64,000 bases of DNA. Source: Mucilaginibacter sp. Lineage in GTDB: Bacteria > Bacteroidota > Bacteroidia > Sphingobacteriales > Sphingobacteriaceae. Of this stretch, positions 45,295 through 52,580 are shown piece after piece (the first letter of the stretch is position 1; the number at the start of each line of letters is the position of its first letter). The translations under genes and the position numbers were made by a program. Under the pieces are notes generated by a model. It was not told where the DNA came from and ran no database searches. It saw only the letters and a list, made by a program, of their open reading frames with translations. The stretch spans positions 16,034 through 80,033 of the forward strand of contig NZ_JAQBOW010000071.1 of assembly GCF_028287845.1 (NCBI RefSeq), read 5' to 3'.

Positions 45295-45411
45295 TTAATA
45301 TTTATTGCGTTGATTTTCTGAAGATTCAACCGCGTTTGCAAGTGCATATCGCTCCAGTGCTTTTTCCATCTCCACAATATCGGCCTTTATTACCGTTTGT
45401 TTTTGAATCAT
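45295..45411 (-). CDS. Possible 38-residue small protein after lipA
   Basis: ATG at 45411 to TAA at 45295-45297, 38 residues; a GTG three codons earlier (45420) is an alternative. The product reads like a real protein: a hydrophobic-polar alternating start (MIQKQTVIKADIVEME), an amphipathic helix (KALERYALANAV), and a polar tail (ESSENQRNKY). It lies 56 bases beyond the lipA stop on the same strand, so lipA read-through could express it. The opposite-strand frame over the same bases is low quality and was rejected. Confidence 0.4.
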   Translation of the reverse strand: MIQKQTVIKADIVEMEKALERYALANAVESSENQRNKY

Positions 45412-45476
45412 TGCTTTCACTGCAGTTTTTCTTTAGGGGATATATCGCCCAAACGTTGAAGAGATGAAGGGATTTA

Positions 45477-46355
45477 TCAGATTTCGAACAGGTGTTTTTC
45501 AGCATGATATGATGATCGAACCAACGGCCCGCTCTCTACATACCTAAAACCTTTATCAAGCCCAATCTGTTTGTAAAAAGCAAATTGATCTGGGTGTATC
45601 CAATCAATTACGGGGTGATGACTGCGTGTTGGCTGTAAATATTGACCCAAGGTTAATATATGTACGCCAGCTTCCAGCAAGTCGTCCATTGCTTCTAAAA
45701 CATCTTCTTCTTTTTCGCCTAAACCCAACATGATGCCTGATTTGGTACGTAATCCCGAAGCCGATATTTGCTTCAGTGCTTCCAAACTGCGATCATATTT
45801 AGCCTGTATACGCACCTCTTTTGTCAAGCGCCTTACGGTTTCAAGGTTGTGCGACACTACTTCAGGGCGGGTTTCAATCACCCTGGCCAAATTATCCCAT
45901 ACCCCTCTAAAGTCGGGCAGTAAAGTTTCTAAAGTAGTTTCGGGGCTTTCGCGGCGGATAGCATTAATAGTATCGGCCCAAATTATTGAACCGCCATCTT
46001 TTAAATCATCCCGATCAACAGAAGTAATAACGCAATGTTTTACCTGCATCAGCTTAACCGAGTTTGCCACACGGTTAGGTTCGTCCATATCAACGGCAAG
46101 CGGCCTGCCTGTTGCCACCGCGCAAAATGAGCAGGAGCGTGTGCAGATGTTACCTAATATCATAAAGGTTGCAGTACCCGCCCCCCAGCACTCACCCATA
46201 TTAGGGCAATTGCCGCTTTCGCAAATGGTATGCAGCTTATGGGTATCAACCAAACTACGCACATGGGCGTATTCTTTCCCTACGGGAAGTTTTACCCTTA
46301 GCCAATCAGGCTTGCGTTGTGGCTGATTAGCTGGAACTACCGGCAATTCTATCAT
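45477..46355 (-). CDS. lipA: Lipoyl synthase
   Basis: 292 residues. A radical SAM enzyme that inserts two sulfurs into octanoyl groups on the lipoyl domains of 2-oxoacid dehydrogenases and GcvH. Both iron-sulfur motifs are complete: the auxiliary cluster C45, C50, C56 ([12 protein letters not shown]) and the radical SAM cluster C71, C75, C78 (CTRSCSFC). The C-terminal serine ligand is present in [11 protein letters not shown]. The promoter box TACTTTTG ends 4 bases before the start codon, so the mRNA should have almost no leader. The gcvP gene at the right edge of the window belongs to the same cofactor's pathway but is far away. Confidence 0.97.
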   Translation of the reverse strand: MIELPVVPANQPQRKPDWLRVKLPVGKEYAHVRSLVDTHKLHTICESGNCPNMGECWGAGTATFMILGNICTRSCSFCAVATGRPLAVDMDEPNRVANSVKLMQVKHCVITSVDRDDLKDGGSIIWADTINAIRRESPETTLETLLPDFRGVWDNLARVIETRPEVVSHNLETVRRLTKEVRIQAKYDRSLEALKQISASGLRTKSGIMLGLGEKEEDVLEAMDDLLEAGVHILTLGQYLQPTRSHHPVIDWIHPDQFAFYKQIGLDKGFRYVESGPLVRSSYHAEKHLFEI

Positions 46356-46359
46356 GAAA

Positions 46360-46367
46360 CAAAAGTA
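46360..46367 (-). promoter_or_regulatory. -7 box touching the lipA start
   Basis: TACTTTTG on the minus strand, ending 4 bases before the lipA ATG (46353-46355); predicts a leaderless mRNA. Confidence 0.55.
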
Positions 46368-46445
46368 GTTAAAAACCAGCTAACCCAATAAACGGCCAGA
46401 ACAAATATTACAGTAAGTTGATGCTAGCACAAATTAATAAAGTTT

Positions 46446-46453
46446 TAAATTTG
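46446..46453 (+). promoter_or_regulatory. -7 box for the DUF4265 gene
   Basis: TAAATTTG 39 bases before the TTG start at 46493. Confidence 0.55.
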
Positions 46454-46492
46454 TAATGAATCAAGAATTAACTTGACGGATTTATTAATCAT

Positions 46493-46948
46493 TTGAATAA
46501 TCACGTAAAAATTTTATTTCGGTTTTATAGCGACATTTTAGAAGAGGAAACTGTGGAAACAATGTGGGCTATTACTATCGATGAGAGTAAAGGGCTTTAT
46601 AAATTAGATAGCATTCCTTTTTATGCGCCGTTGATAGCGTCGGACGATATTGTATTTGCTGAATATGACGATATAGAACTAATGCTTACTTACAGAAATA
46701 CAGTTGAGTATTCGGGAAATTCAACAGTAAGAGTCGTTATAATGGACGATGCCAATGAAGCTAATGACATACGTAAGATTTTTGAAACTTTAGGTTGTGT
46801 TTCGGAAAAGGTTAACAAGGTTTATTTCGTAATGGAAATCCCAGCAGATATTGACTATAAAACAATAAAAAACAAATTAATTGAGCTTGAAAATAAACAA
46901 GTTCTAGAATATTCAGAACCTTGTCTTTCCAATATTCATAAATATTAA
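46493..46948 (+). CDS. DUF4265 domain protein
   Basis: 151 residues, cytoplasmic. The start is TTG at 46493: an in-frame stop lies at 46469-46471 and no ATG or GTG falls between. The family core is unmistakable: KILFRFYSDILEEETVETMWA, YKLDSIPFYAPLIASDDIVFAEYDD, and a C-terminal ferredoxin-like half (STVRVVIMDDANEANDIRKIFETLGC). The role of DUF4265 is unknown; some members accompany toxin or peptide-maturation loci, but nothing of the kind is here. OsmC follows 13 bases later in the same direction, probably on one transcript. Confidence 0.88.
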   Translation: MNNHVKILFRFYSDILEEETVETMWAITIDESKGLYKLDSIPFYAPLIASDDIVFAEYDDIELMLTYRNTVEYSGNSTVRVVIMDDANEANDIRKIFETLGCVSEKVNKVYFVMEIPADIDYKTIKNKLIELENKQVLEYSEPCLSNIHKY

Positions 46949-46961
46949 ATTAAACAAAATC

Positions 46962-47363
46962 ATGGCAACTATTGAAACAACATACCTTGGCGGCTTACGT
47001 ACCGAGGCAACTCACTTACAATCCGGAACTAAATTAATTACTGACGCGCCCACTGATAACAAAGGGAAAGGAGAAGCCTTTTCGCCAACCGATCTGTTGA
47101 CCGAATCGTTAGCAGGGTGCATGTTAACTACAATGGGTATAGCTGCTGATACGCACGGCATCGATATAGTTAATACCAGTGCCGAAGTTACTAAAGTAAT
47201 GGCCACCAACCCACGTCGCGTAGCCGAGATAGTTATCAATCTGAAATTCCCGGCAACATATGATGATAAGGAAAGGAAAATACTAGAACTGGCGGCTACA
47301 ACCTGCCCGGTTTACATAAGCCTGCACCCTGATGTTAAAAAAACAATTGATTTTGGGTGGTAG
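46962..47363 (+). CDS. OsmC family protein
   Basis: 133 residues, the short OsmC/YhfA-like form. The two redox cysteines are in LAGCMLTTMG near residue 52 and TTCPVYISLH near 117, the positions of the peroxidatic and resolving thiols. Members reduce organic hydroperoxides or act on sulfur compounds in the cytoplasm as dimers. It follows the DUF4265 gene closely and ends at a word repeat facing ytxJ, which is also thiol-related, though the two are convergent. Confidence 0.92.
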   Translation: MATIETTYLGGLRTEATHLQSGTKLITDAPTDNKGKGEAFSPTDLLTESLAGCMLTTMGIAADTHGIDIVNTSAEVTKVMATNPRRVAEIVINLKFPATYDDKERKILELAATTCPVYISLHPDVKKTIDFGW

Positions 47364-47364
47364 G

Positions 47365-47495
47365 TTGTTGAAGATTATAGATTAGCTATTTAAAGATTAG
47401 GCCTGCCAAAAGTATAAAGTTTTATAATTTTATTAAGCGATGAGCCCAATCTTTAATCTCTAATTAACTAATTTTTAATTAACTAATCTCTGATA
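47365..47495. repeat. Intergenic word repeat (ATTAAAGATTAG family)
   Basis: Between the convergent OsmC and ytxJ genes, copies of GATTAG, TTAAAGATTAGG and their complements form an imperfect hairpin. Its right end runs into the ytxJ stop codon. Confidence 0.55.
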
Positions 47496-47808
47496 TAGTC
47501 TCGTCCACAGATATCCCACCATGCGATTGATCAAGAATGCATTCGCCATTTTTAATTAATAATAATTGCGGTGATTCGTGGTGCACGCTAAATAGTTGTG
47601 CTACATGGTTAGATACGTCCCGATACTGTATCAAGTCTAAAAAATACAACGGCATGTTTTCGGGTAAGTTTTCCCAATCTAATTCAAAACGCTTTTTAGC
47701 CATCATACTGATGGAGCAGCGGGTGCTGTGTTTAAAAATTAAACTATAACCTTCTTGTTGCTTAATTTGGGTAAGCTGATCTGTAGTTTCTAATAATGTC
47801 CACTTCAT
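47479..47808 (-). CDS. ytxJ: Bacillithiol system redox-active protein YtxJ
   Basis: 109 residues from the ATG at 47808. A start three codons earlier would lie inside the promoter box and is rejected. The thioredoxin-like DUF2847 fold is clear, with the single redox cysteine in HSTRCSIS near residue 33, the mark of YtxJ monothiol bacilliredoxins. It should reduce protein mixed disulfides with bacillithiol. The TACCTTTG box at 47815-47822 ends 6 bases before the start codon. Confidence 0.92.
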   Translation of the reverse strand: MKWTLLETTDQLTQIKQQEGYSLIFKHSTRCSISMMAKKRFELDWENLPENMPLYFLDLIQYRDVSNHVAQLFSVHHESPQLLLIKNGECILDQSHGGISVDETISEIS

Positions 47809-47814
47809 ATGGCG

Positions 47815-47822
47815 CAAAGGTA
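47815..47822 (-). promoter_or_regulatory. -7 box touching the ytxJ start
   Basis: TACCTTTG on the minus strand, ending 6 bases before the ytxJ ATG; predicts a leaderless mRNA and decides the start. Confidence 0.6.
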
Positions 47823-47898
47823 AGGATGCTTATTTCGTTCTAAGTAATTACAACGTCAAACAAATATTTGTTTTAAGCAAGTCTAAGAAAATGACGGG

Positions 47899-48009
47899 TT
47901 AGTTACGTCCTCGGGGATAAGAGTTATAAGCCGGGCAAAGTTTATTTGTACAAGAGGTGATGGTTCCTATTGTTAGTGCTATAAGTACTATATAAATTAC
48001 TTTTCTCAT
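47899..48009 (-). CDS. Very small lipoprotein (36 residues)
   Basis: ATG at 48009 to TAA at 47899-47901. The product is a basic start (MRK), a hydrophobic segment (VIYIVLIALTIGTI), a lipobox TSC, and a 16-residue mature part (TNKLCPAYNSYPRGRN) with one further Cys. It has the form of the tiny lipoproteins found in Bacteroidota, and the CPAYNSYP ending looks like a conserved one (recollection). It follows ribH by 36 bases on the same strand and may share its transcript. Too short for most gene finders. Function unknown. Confidence 0.65.
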   Translation of the reverse strand: MRKVIYIVLIALTIGTITSCTNKLCPAYNSYPRGRN

Positions 48010-48045
48010 CTTTTAATATTTATAAATATATCCGTTATACGGGAA

Positions 48046-48540
48046 CTATCTTCTTAAGGTTGTAGCAAGGTGAGCCATTTTTATAGCTGTTATAGCTGCT
48101 TCATCTCCTTTGTTGCCATGTTTGCCGCCCGAACGATCAATTGCTTGCTGCTGATCGTTGGTTGTTAATACGCCAAATATAACAGGTTTTGAATACTTTA
48201 CAGCTACATTAGTTAACCCATTGGCCACGGCATTGCAAATAAAATCAAAATGCCTGGTTTCTCCTTGTATAACACAGCCTAAACAAATTACTGCGTCTAA
48301 TTTACTATTTTTTAATAACAAATCTGCCCCTGATGTTAATTCAAAACTACCGGGTACGGCATAAGTGCTGATATTAGAAGCCAGGGCGCCATTAGCTAAC
48401 AGGCTTTTATGTGCACCCTGGTATAGGGCGTTAGTAATTTCGGTGTTCCACTCAGAAACTACAATCCCAAAACTATACGGTGCTGCTGACGGCACTACAA
48501 TATCCGAAAAATCTGATAAATTTTTTAGCTGTGTAGCCAT
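48046..48540 (-). CDS. ribH: 6,7-dimethyl-8-ribityllumazine synthase
   Basis: 164 residues. It condenses the ribBA product dihydroxybutanone phosphate with the pyrimidine intermediate in the penultimate step of riboflavin synthesis and forms icosahedral shells. The family marks are all present: SEWNTEITNALYQGA, VPGSFELTSGADLLLK, AVICLGCVIQGETRHFDFI with the catalytic His, and VIFGVLTTNDQQQAIDRSGG. A small lipoprotein gene follows, and a word-repeat hairpin lies between it and the upstream TPR gene. Confidence 0.96.
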   Translation of the reverse strand: MATQLKNLSDFSDIVVPSAAPYSFGIVVSEWNTEITNALYQGAHKSLLANGALASNISTYAVPGSFELTSGADLLLKNSKLDAVICLGCVIQGETRHFDFICNAVANGLTNVAVKYSKPVIFGVLTTNDQQQAIDRSGGKHGNKGDEAAITAIKMAHLATTLRR

Positions 48541-48564
48541 GGTTGTGAAGATTAAAGATTAGAG

Positions 48565-48605
48565 ATTGAAGATTGGCGTATTCAACTAATCGCCTAATCT
48601 TCAAT
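48565..48605. repeat. Inverted word repeat (ATTGAAGATTAG family)
   Basis: 48565-48578 and 48591-48605 pair with one bulged base (ATTGAAGATTGGCG against its complement), in the gap between ribH and the TPR gene. Further ATTAAAGATT words extend it on both sides. Confidence 0.7.
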
Positions 48606-48619
48606 CTTTAATAACTTAA

Positions 48620-49294
48620 TTACAGTTTCGCGTCTACGCGTGCAATATATGCGTCTATATTTTGTGCTTCGGCACTGGTTGGATAGTCACTTTTAATTGA
48701 TTTATAGGTCTCGCTTGCAGATTTGTTATCATTTTGCGCTTCATAAACCAAGCCTAGTTTCTTTAAATAAAGCGGCGATAAAAAGTTATTCTTTGCTTTA
48801 TCAATTGCTTTTTTGAAAAAGCTAGCAGCTTTATCAAAGTCTTTCAATTCTACATAAGCATCACCGGTATTTCCATAAGCTTCGGCGGCAACCATTACAT
48901 CATCGCCCCTGTAGTTATTAAAATTATCAATGGCTTTACGGTATTCGCCTTTATTTAAATAAGCAACACCTAAATAAAAATTAGCAAGATTGGCGGCTTT
49001 GGTATTGCTATAATCAACAATGATCTTTTCAAATCCCGGGTAACCGGCATCTCCTTTAATTGCTTTGTCCCATTCTTTTTTACTCCAAAAATCCTGCGCT
49101 ACGTGCATTTGATCGGCAGCACTAACCTCTCTTGGAGCAAGGTATAATTTTTGGTAAAGAACATACACAAGAATCATTGCAACAACAGCTGAAGCTATAA
49201 AAGCTAAGCTTTTTTGATTCTCACGTGCAAATTTGCTTATCTGTCCAAAGTTGTCATCTTTTAGGGCAGTAGTATTCTCGTGGGTTTTTGACAT
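48620..49294 (-). CDS. Membrane-anchored TPR protein (YfgM-like)
   Basis: 224 residues. A charged N terminus is followed by one membrane helix (SLAFIASAVVAMILVYVLY, residues about 30-48) and then three to four tetratricopeptide repeats: AANLANFYLGVAYLNKGEYRKAIDNF, AAEAYGNTGDAYVELKDFDKAASFF and LYLKKLGLVYEAQNDNKSASETY. The layout is that of YfgM-type ancillary translocon or chaperone partners. It is conserved between ribH and recF in related genomes by recollection. The promoter box TAGTTTTG is at 49317-49324. Confidence 0.85.
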   Translation of the reverse strand: MSKTHENTTALKDDNFGQISKFARENQKSLAFIASAVVAMILVYVLYQKLYLAPREVSAADQMHVAQDFWSKKEWDKAIKGDAGYPGFEKIIVDYSNTKAANLANFYLGVAYLNKGEYRKAIDNFNNYRGDDVMVAAEAYGNTGDAYVELKDFDKAASFFKKAIDKAKNNFLSPLYLKKLGLVYEAQNDNKSASETYKSIKSDYPTSAEAQNIDAYIARVDAKL

Positions 49295-49316
49295 TTCTAT
49301 TCTAAATTAAAGTTTG

Positions 49317-49324
49317 CAAAACTA
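49317..49324 (-). promoter_or_regulatory. -7 box for the TPR gene
   Basis: TAGTTTTG on the minus strand, 22 bases before the start codon. Confidence 0.5.
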
Positions 49325-49419
49325 CATTTTTTAAAAAGTTTTAGCAACTGCTTTTTATTTTAATAAATATGGCTATTTTTTTTAATATATAATAACCCCA
49401 AAAGCAATGCGGTAATTAC

Positions 49420-49427
49420 TAAATTTG
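49420..49427 (+). promoter_or_regulatory. -7 box for recF
   Basis: TAAATTTG ending 10 bases before the recF ATG; expected leader is only a few bases. Confidence 0.5.
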
Positions 49428-49437
49428 ATGCATCAAT

Positions 49438-50538
49438 ATGTATTTAAAACAGCTATCAGTTATCAACTTTAAAAACTACGAAGAAGCCGGGCTAACATTT
49501 AGCGAAGGTGTAAACGCGTTTTTAGGTAATAATGGCGCCGGTAAAACAAATCTGTTAGACGCTATACATTACCTGTCTTTATGTAAAAGCTATTTCAACC
49601 CAATTGATAGTCAGCAAATAAAACAAGGAACAGATTTCTTTATCATAACAGGTACTTTTAGTAAAAATGATAAGCAGGAAGCAGTGGCCTGTTCTGTAAA
49701 ACGCAATCAAAAAAAGCAGTTTAAACGTAATAAAAAAGACTATCAACGTCTGGCAGACCATATTGGCCTATTACCACTGGTAATGGTTTCGCCTTATGAT
49801 ATCAGTATTATTATAGAAGGCAGCGAAGAGCGGCGCAAGTTTATTGATAATGTTATATCGCAAACCGATAACCTGTATCTTGATGAATTAATAATTTATA
49901 ATAAGGTATTGGCAAACCGCAATGCGCTTTTAAAAATGATTGCCGACACCGGCAGATATGATCCTGGTTTGTTAGAGATACTGGATGAGCAGCTAATAAC
50001 ATCAGGCAGCCGCATATTTGAAAAGCGTAAAGCTTTTATGGAAGCATTTACCACGATATTTAATAAGCACTACCAGTTTTTAAGCGATGATGCCGAGCAG
50101 GTTGAGCTAATTTATGAATCGCAATTGCTTAATGAAAATTTTGCCGCCCTGCTTAAAAAGAATATCGAACGTGACCGCGCGCTAGAACGTACTACAGCAG
50201 GCATACATAAAGACGACCTGCAGTTTGCAATACATGGTATGCCCATGAAGAAGTTTGGATCGCAGGGGCAGCAAAAGTCTTTTTTAATAGCGTTAAAATT
50301 AGCGCAGTATAGTTTTTTAAATCAACAAAAGGGCTTTAAACCACTATTGCTGCTGGACGATATTTTTGATAAGTTGGATGACCAGCGCGTAACCAAACTA
50401 ATGCAAATGGTATCAAATCATGATTTTGGACAAGTATTTATTACCGACACCAGCGATGCACGGGTAAAGAATATATTTACGCATATGGGCGTGCCTATAA
50501 AACTATTTAAAGTAAAAGCAGGAGAGATAGATGCGTAA
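49438..50538 (+). CDS. recF: DNA replication and repair protein RecF
   Basis: 366 residues. An SMC-like ATPase that loads RecA at gaps with RecO and RecR. Walker A GNNGAGKT is at 30-37, the signature-like segment is in KKFGSQGQQKSFLIALKLAQ, and Walker B is LLLLDDIFDKLD. The helical insertion in the middle is shorter than the arms of SMC proteins, as expected. The stop overlaps the start of the DUF721 gene by 8 bases, so the two are translationally coupled. Confidence 0.97.
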   Translation: MYLKQLSVINFKNYEEAGLTFSEGVNAFLGNNGAGKTNLLDAIHYLSLCKSYFNPIDSQQIKQGTDFFIITGTFSKNDKQEAVACSVKRNQKKQFKRNKKDYQRLADHIGLLPLVMVSPYDISIIIEGSEERRKFIDNVISQTDNLYLDELIIYNKVLANRNALLKMIADTGRYDPGLLEILDEQLITSGSRIFEKRKAFMEAFTTIFNKHYQFLSDDAEQVELIYESQLLNENFAALLKKNIERDRALERTTAGIHKDDLQFAIHGMPMKKFGSQGQQKSFLIALKLAQYSFLNQQKGFKPLLLLDDIFDKLDDQRVTKLMQMVSNHDFGQVFITDTSDARVKNIFTHMGVPIKLFKVKAGEIDA

Positions 50539-50821
50539 AACTAACGACAAATCGCTCAAGGAGGCAATTGAGCAAATGATGCAGGTTTATAAAATTAAAC
50601 GCAAGTTTGATGAAACCGGTATTGTTGCTACCTGGCCCGCTTTGGTAGGCAAATCAGTAGCTAACCGCACAAAAGAGTTATTTATACATGATAAAAAGCT
50701 CTTTCTGCGTATTGAATCATCAGTAATAAAAAATGAACTTATGCTAATGCGTACTCAAATAATAGAGAAGATTAACAATGAAGCTAAGAGTGTGTTAATT
50801 GACGAGATTGTCTTTCTCTAA
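50531..50821 (+). CDS. DUF721 domain protein (DciA-like)
   Basis: 96 residues. One DUF721 domain: SLKEAIEQMMQVYKIKRKFDE, the conserved TWPALVGKSVANRTKELFI, and LFLRIESSVIKNELMLMRTQII. DciA proteins of this family load the replicative helicase in bacteria lacking DnaC; the role of this short form is inferred. It overlaps recF by 8 bases, a linkage that fits a replication or repair job. Confidence 0.9.
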   Translation: MRKTNDKSLKEAIEQMMQVYKIKRKFDETGIVATWPALVGKSVANRTKELFIHDKKLFLRIESSVIKNELMLMRTQIIEKINNEAKSVLIDEIVFL

Positions 50822-50915
50822 TCTAACGCATAGTTGGTTTTCTGCTTAGATGATCCGGAGTACTCCCATCCTGTGGGAAAGTTATAGTATTAATAATTGG
50901 ATAAAGGCAATAATT

Positions 50916-50968
50916 AAAAAGAGGTTTCCAAAAAGCAACAAATGTTGAAACCTTTTGGAAACCTTTTT
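50916..50968. terminator. Bidirectional terminator with cruciform form
   Basis: GGTTTCCAAAA (50923-50933) pairs with TTTTGGAAACC (50953-50963), flanked by A and T runs, and an inner CAAC/GTTG stem sits in the loop. Lies between the convergent DUF721 and ndk genes. Confidence 0.85.
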
Positions 50969-50980
50969 AAGCAGGGTAGT

Positions 50981-51400
50981 TTAAAATCTTTCAAAAGCAG
51001 AGAAAAAGAAGTTACCTTCTATCGCTGCATTTTCATCAGAGTCTGATCCATGAACCGCGTTGGCGTCGATAGATTTTGCAAATAAATTACGTATTGTACC
51101 CGGTTCGGCTTTTGATGGGTCAGTAGCGCCTATAAGTTTACGGTAATCTTCAATTGCATTATCCTTTTCAAGTATAGCAGCAACAATTGGGCCTGACGAC
51201 ATAAATGAAACCAGGTCCTTATAAAAAGGACGTTCTTTATGCACGCTGTAAAATTCGCCTGCTTTTTCTGCACTTAAAGCAGTGTATTTTAATGCCACTA
51301 TTTTAAAGCCGTTGCTAGTAATCTTATCTAAAATTGCACCGATGTGGCCATTGGCTACTGCATCGGGCTTAATCATTGTAAAAGTTTTGTTGCTTTCCAT
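50981..51400 (-). CDS. ndk: Nucleoside-diphosphate kinase
   Basis: 139 residues, the usual length. It moves phosphate from ATP to other nucleoside diphosphates through a phospho-histidine. The start [10 protein letters not shown], the Kpn-loop region and the active-site His117 in NAVHGSDS are all present. The promoter has CTTG, a 20-base spacer and TACTTTTG at 51468-51475. Monocistronic, ended by the terminator at 50916-50968. Confidence 0.97.
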   Translation of the reverse strand: MESNKTFTMIKPDAVANGHIGAILDKITSNGFKIVALKYTALSAEKAGEFYSVHKERPFYKDLVSFMSSGPIVAAILEKDNAIEDYRKLIGATDPSKAEPGTIRNLFAKSIDANAVHGSDSDENAAIEGNFFFSAFERF

Positions 51401-51467
51401 TTTGTTGGTTTTGGGGATGGGAGCTGTTATCAGCGTATAAAAATTCCACCTTTTGTATATAATCGCG

Positions 51468-51499
51468 CAAAAGTATGTTTTTGTAACCGAACGCTCAAG
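51468..51499 (-). promoter_or_regulatory. Promoter of ndk
   Basis: On the minus strand: CTTG (51499-51496), 20-base spacer, TACTTTTG (51475-51468), 67 bases before the ndk start. Confidence 0.6.
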
Positions 51500-51539
51500 C
51501 TTTTTTCATTAATTTACGGATGCATTAAGTTTATTTATA

Positions 51540-51547
51540 TAGCTTTG
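51540..51547 (+). promoter_or_regulatory. -7 box for the nrnA operon
   Basis: TAGCTTTG 20 bases before the nrnA start codon. Confidence 0.55.
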
Positions 51548-51567
51548 CAACTCTTTTTTTAAAATTA

Positions 51568-52578
51568 ATGTTAGATACAGCCTCGCTTAATAAACTACTA
51601 GCGCAACCTCAAAAAATAGTTATTACTACTCATCACAAACCTGATGGGGATGCTATGGGTTCGTCTTTAGGTTTATATAATTATTTAATACAGCAGGGGC
51701 ATCATGCTAAAGTTATTGCCCCTACAGATTATCCTGAGTTTTTAAGCTGGATGCCAGGTAATGGCGAAGTTATTATCTATACAGAAAACATACAACAAGC
51801 AGCCGATTTGATAGCTGATGCGGACCTGATTTTTTGCCTTGATTTTAACGCCCTTAACCGTATTAATGATATGGGCGAATTGGTGCGTGCAGCCAAAGCC
51901 TATAAAATAATGATAGATCATCACCTTGAACCGGAAGATTTTGATGACTACCGCCATTGGGATATTAACGCATGCGCTACAGCGCAATTAGTGTATGATT
52001 TTATTGTTAATGTATTAAACAACAAATCACTTATTAATAAAGATGTTGCTACCTGTTTGTATACCGGTATAATGACAGATTCGGCATCATTTAGATTGCC
52101 CAATACAACATCAACAGTACACCGTGTAGTTGCCGATTTGATAGACGCAGGCGCGGTTAACTGGCGTATACATGAACTGGTTTATAATAGCGCATCCGAA
52201 AATAGACTTCGCTTTTTAGGGCATTGCCTAACTAATTGCATGGAAATTTTGCCGGAGTTTAATACAGCAATTATTGCCGTAAACAAGTACGATCTGAAAA
52301 AATATGACGTTAATACCGGCGATACAGAAGGTATAGTAAACTATGCTTTATCAATTGCCAACATACGTTTAGCGGCTTTTATAGTTGAAAGAGACGGCAA
52401 AGTAAAGCTTTCACTACGTTCGAAAGGAGATTTTCCGGCAAATGAAATTTGTAAATTGTACTTTAGCGGCGGCGGTCATCGTAATGCTGCAGGCGGACAG
52501 TCATCGGCCAGCTTACAAGAAGTTATTGCTCAATTTAAAAACATATTACCCGAATATAAAAAACTATTAATTCAATAA
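51568..52578 (+). CDS. nrnA: DHH phosphoesterase, nanoRNase/pAp phosphatase
   Basis: 336 residues. The DHH domain motifs are in order: THHKPDGDAMGSS at 21-33, FCLDFN near 90 and MIDHH at 115-119. The C-terminal DHHA1 domain ends in the substrate-binding GGGHRNAAGG. NrnA-type enzymes degrade RNA fragments of 2-5 bases and pAp (3'-phosphoadenosine 5'-phosphate) in the cytoplasm. The first FKBP gene starts 2 bases after its stop, so the two are certainly co-transcribed. Confidence 0.94.
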   Translation: MLDTASLNKLLAQPQKIVITTHHKPDGDAMGSSLGLYNYLIQQGHHAKVIAPTDYPEFLSWMPGNGEVIIYTENIQQAADLIADADLIFCLDFNALNRINDMGELVRAAKAYKIMIDHHLEPEDFDDYRHWDINACATAQLVYDFIVNVLNNKSLINKDVATCLYTGIMTDSASFRLPNTTSTVHRVVADLIDAGAVNWRIHELVYNSASENRLRFLGHCLTNCMEILPEFNTAIIAVNKYDLKKYDVNTGDTEGIVNYALSIANIRLAAFIVERDGKVKLSLRSKGDFPANEICKLYFSGGGHRNAAGGQSSASLQEVIAQFKNILPEYKKLLIQ

Positions 52579-52580
52579 AA

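Noticed and set aside
45267..45467. 66-codon + strand frame
   Set aside because: Product rich in Phe, Pro and Leu without domain signs; the minus-strand frame over the same bases is more protein-like.
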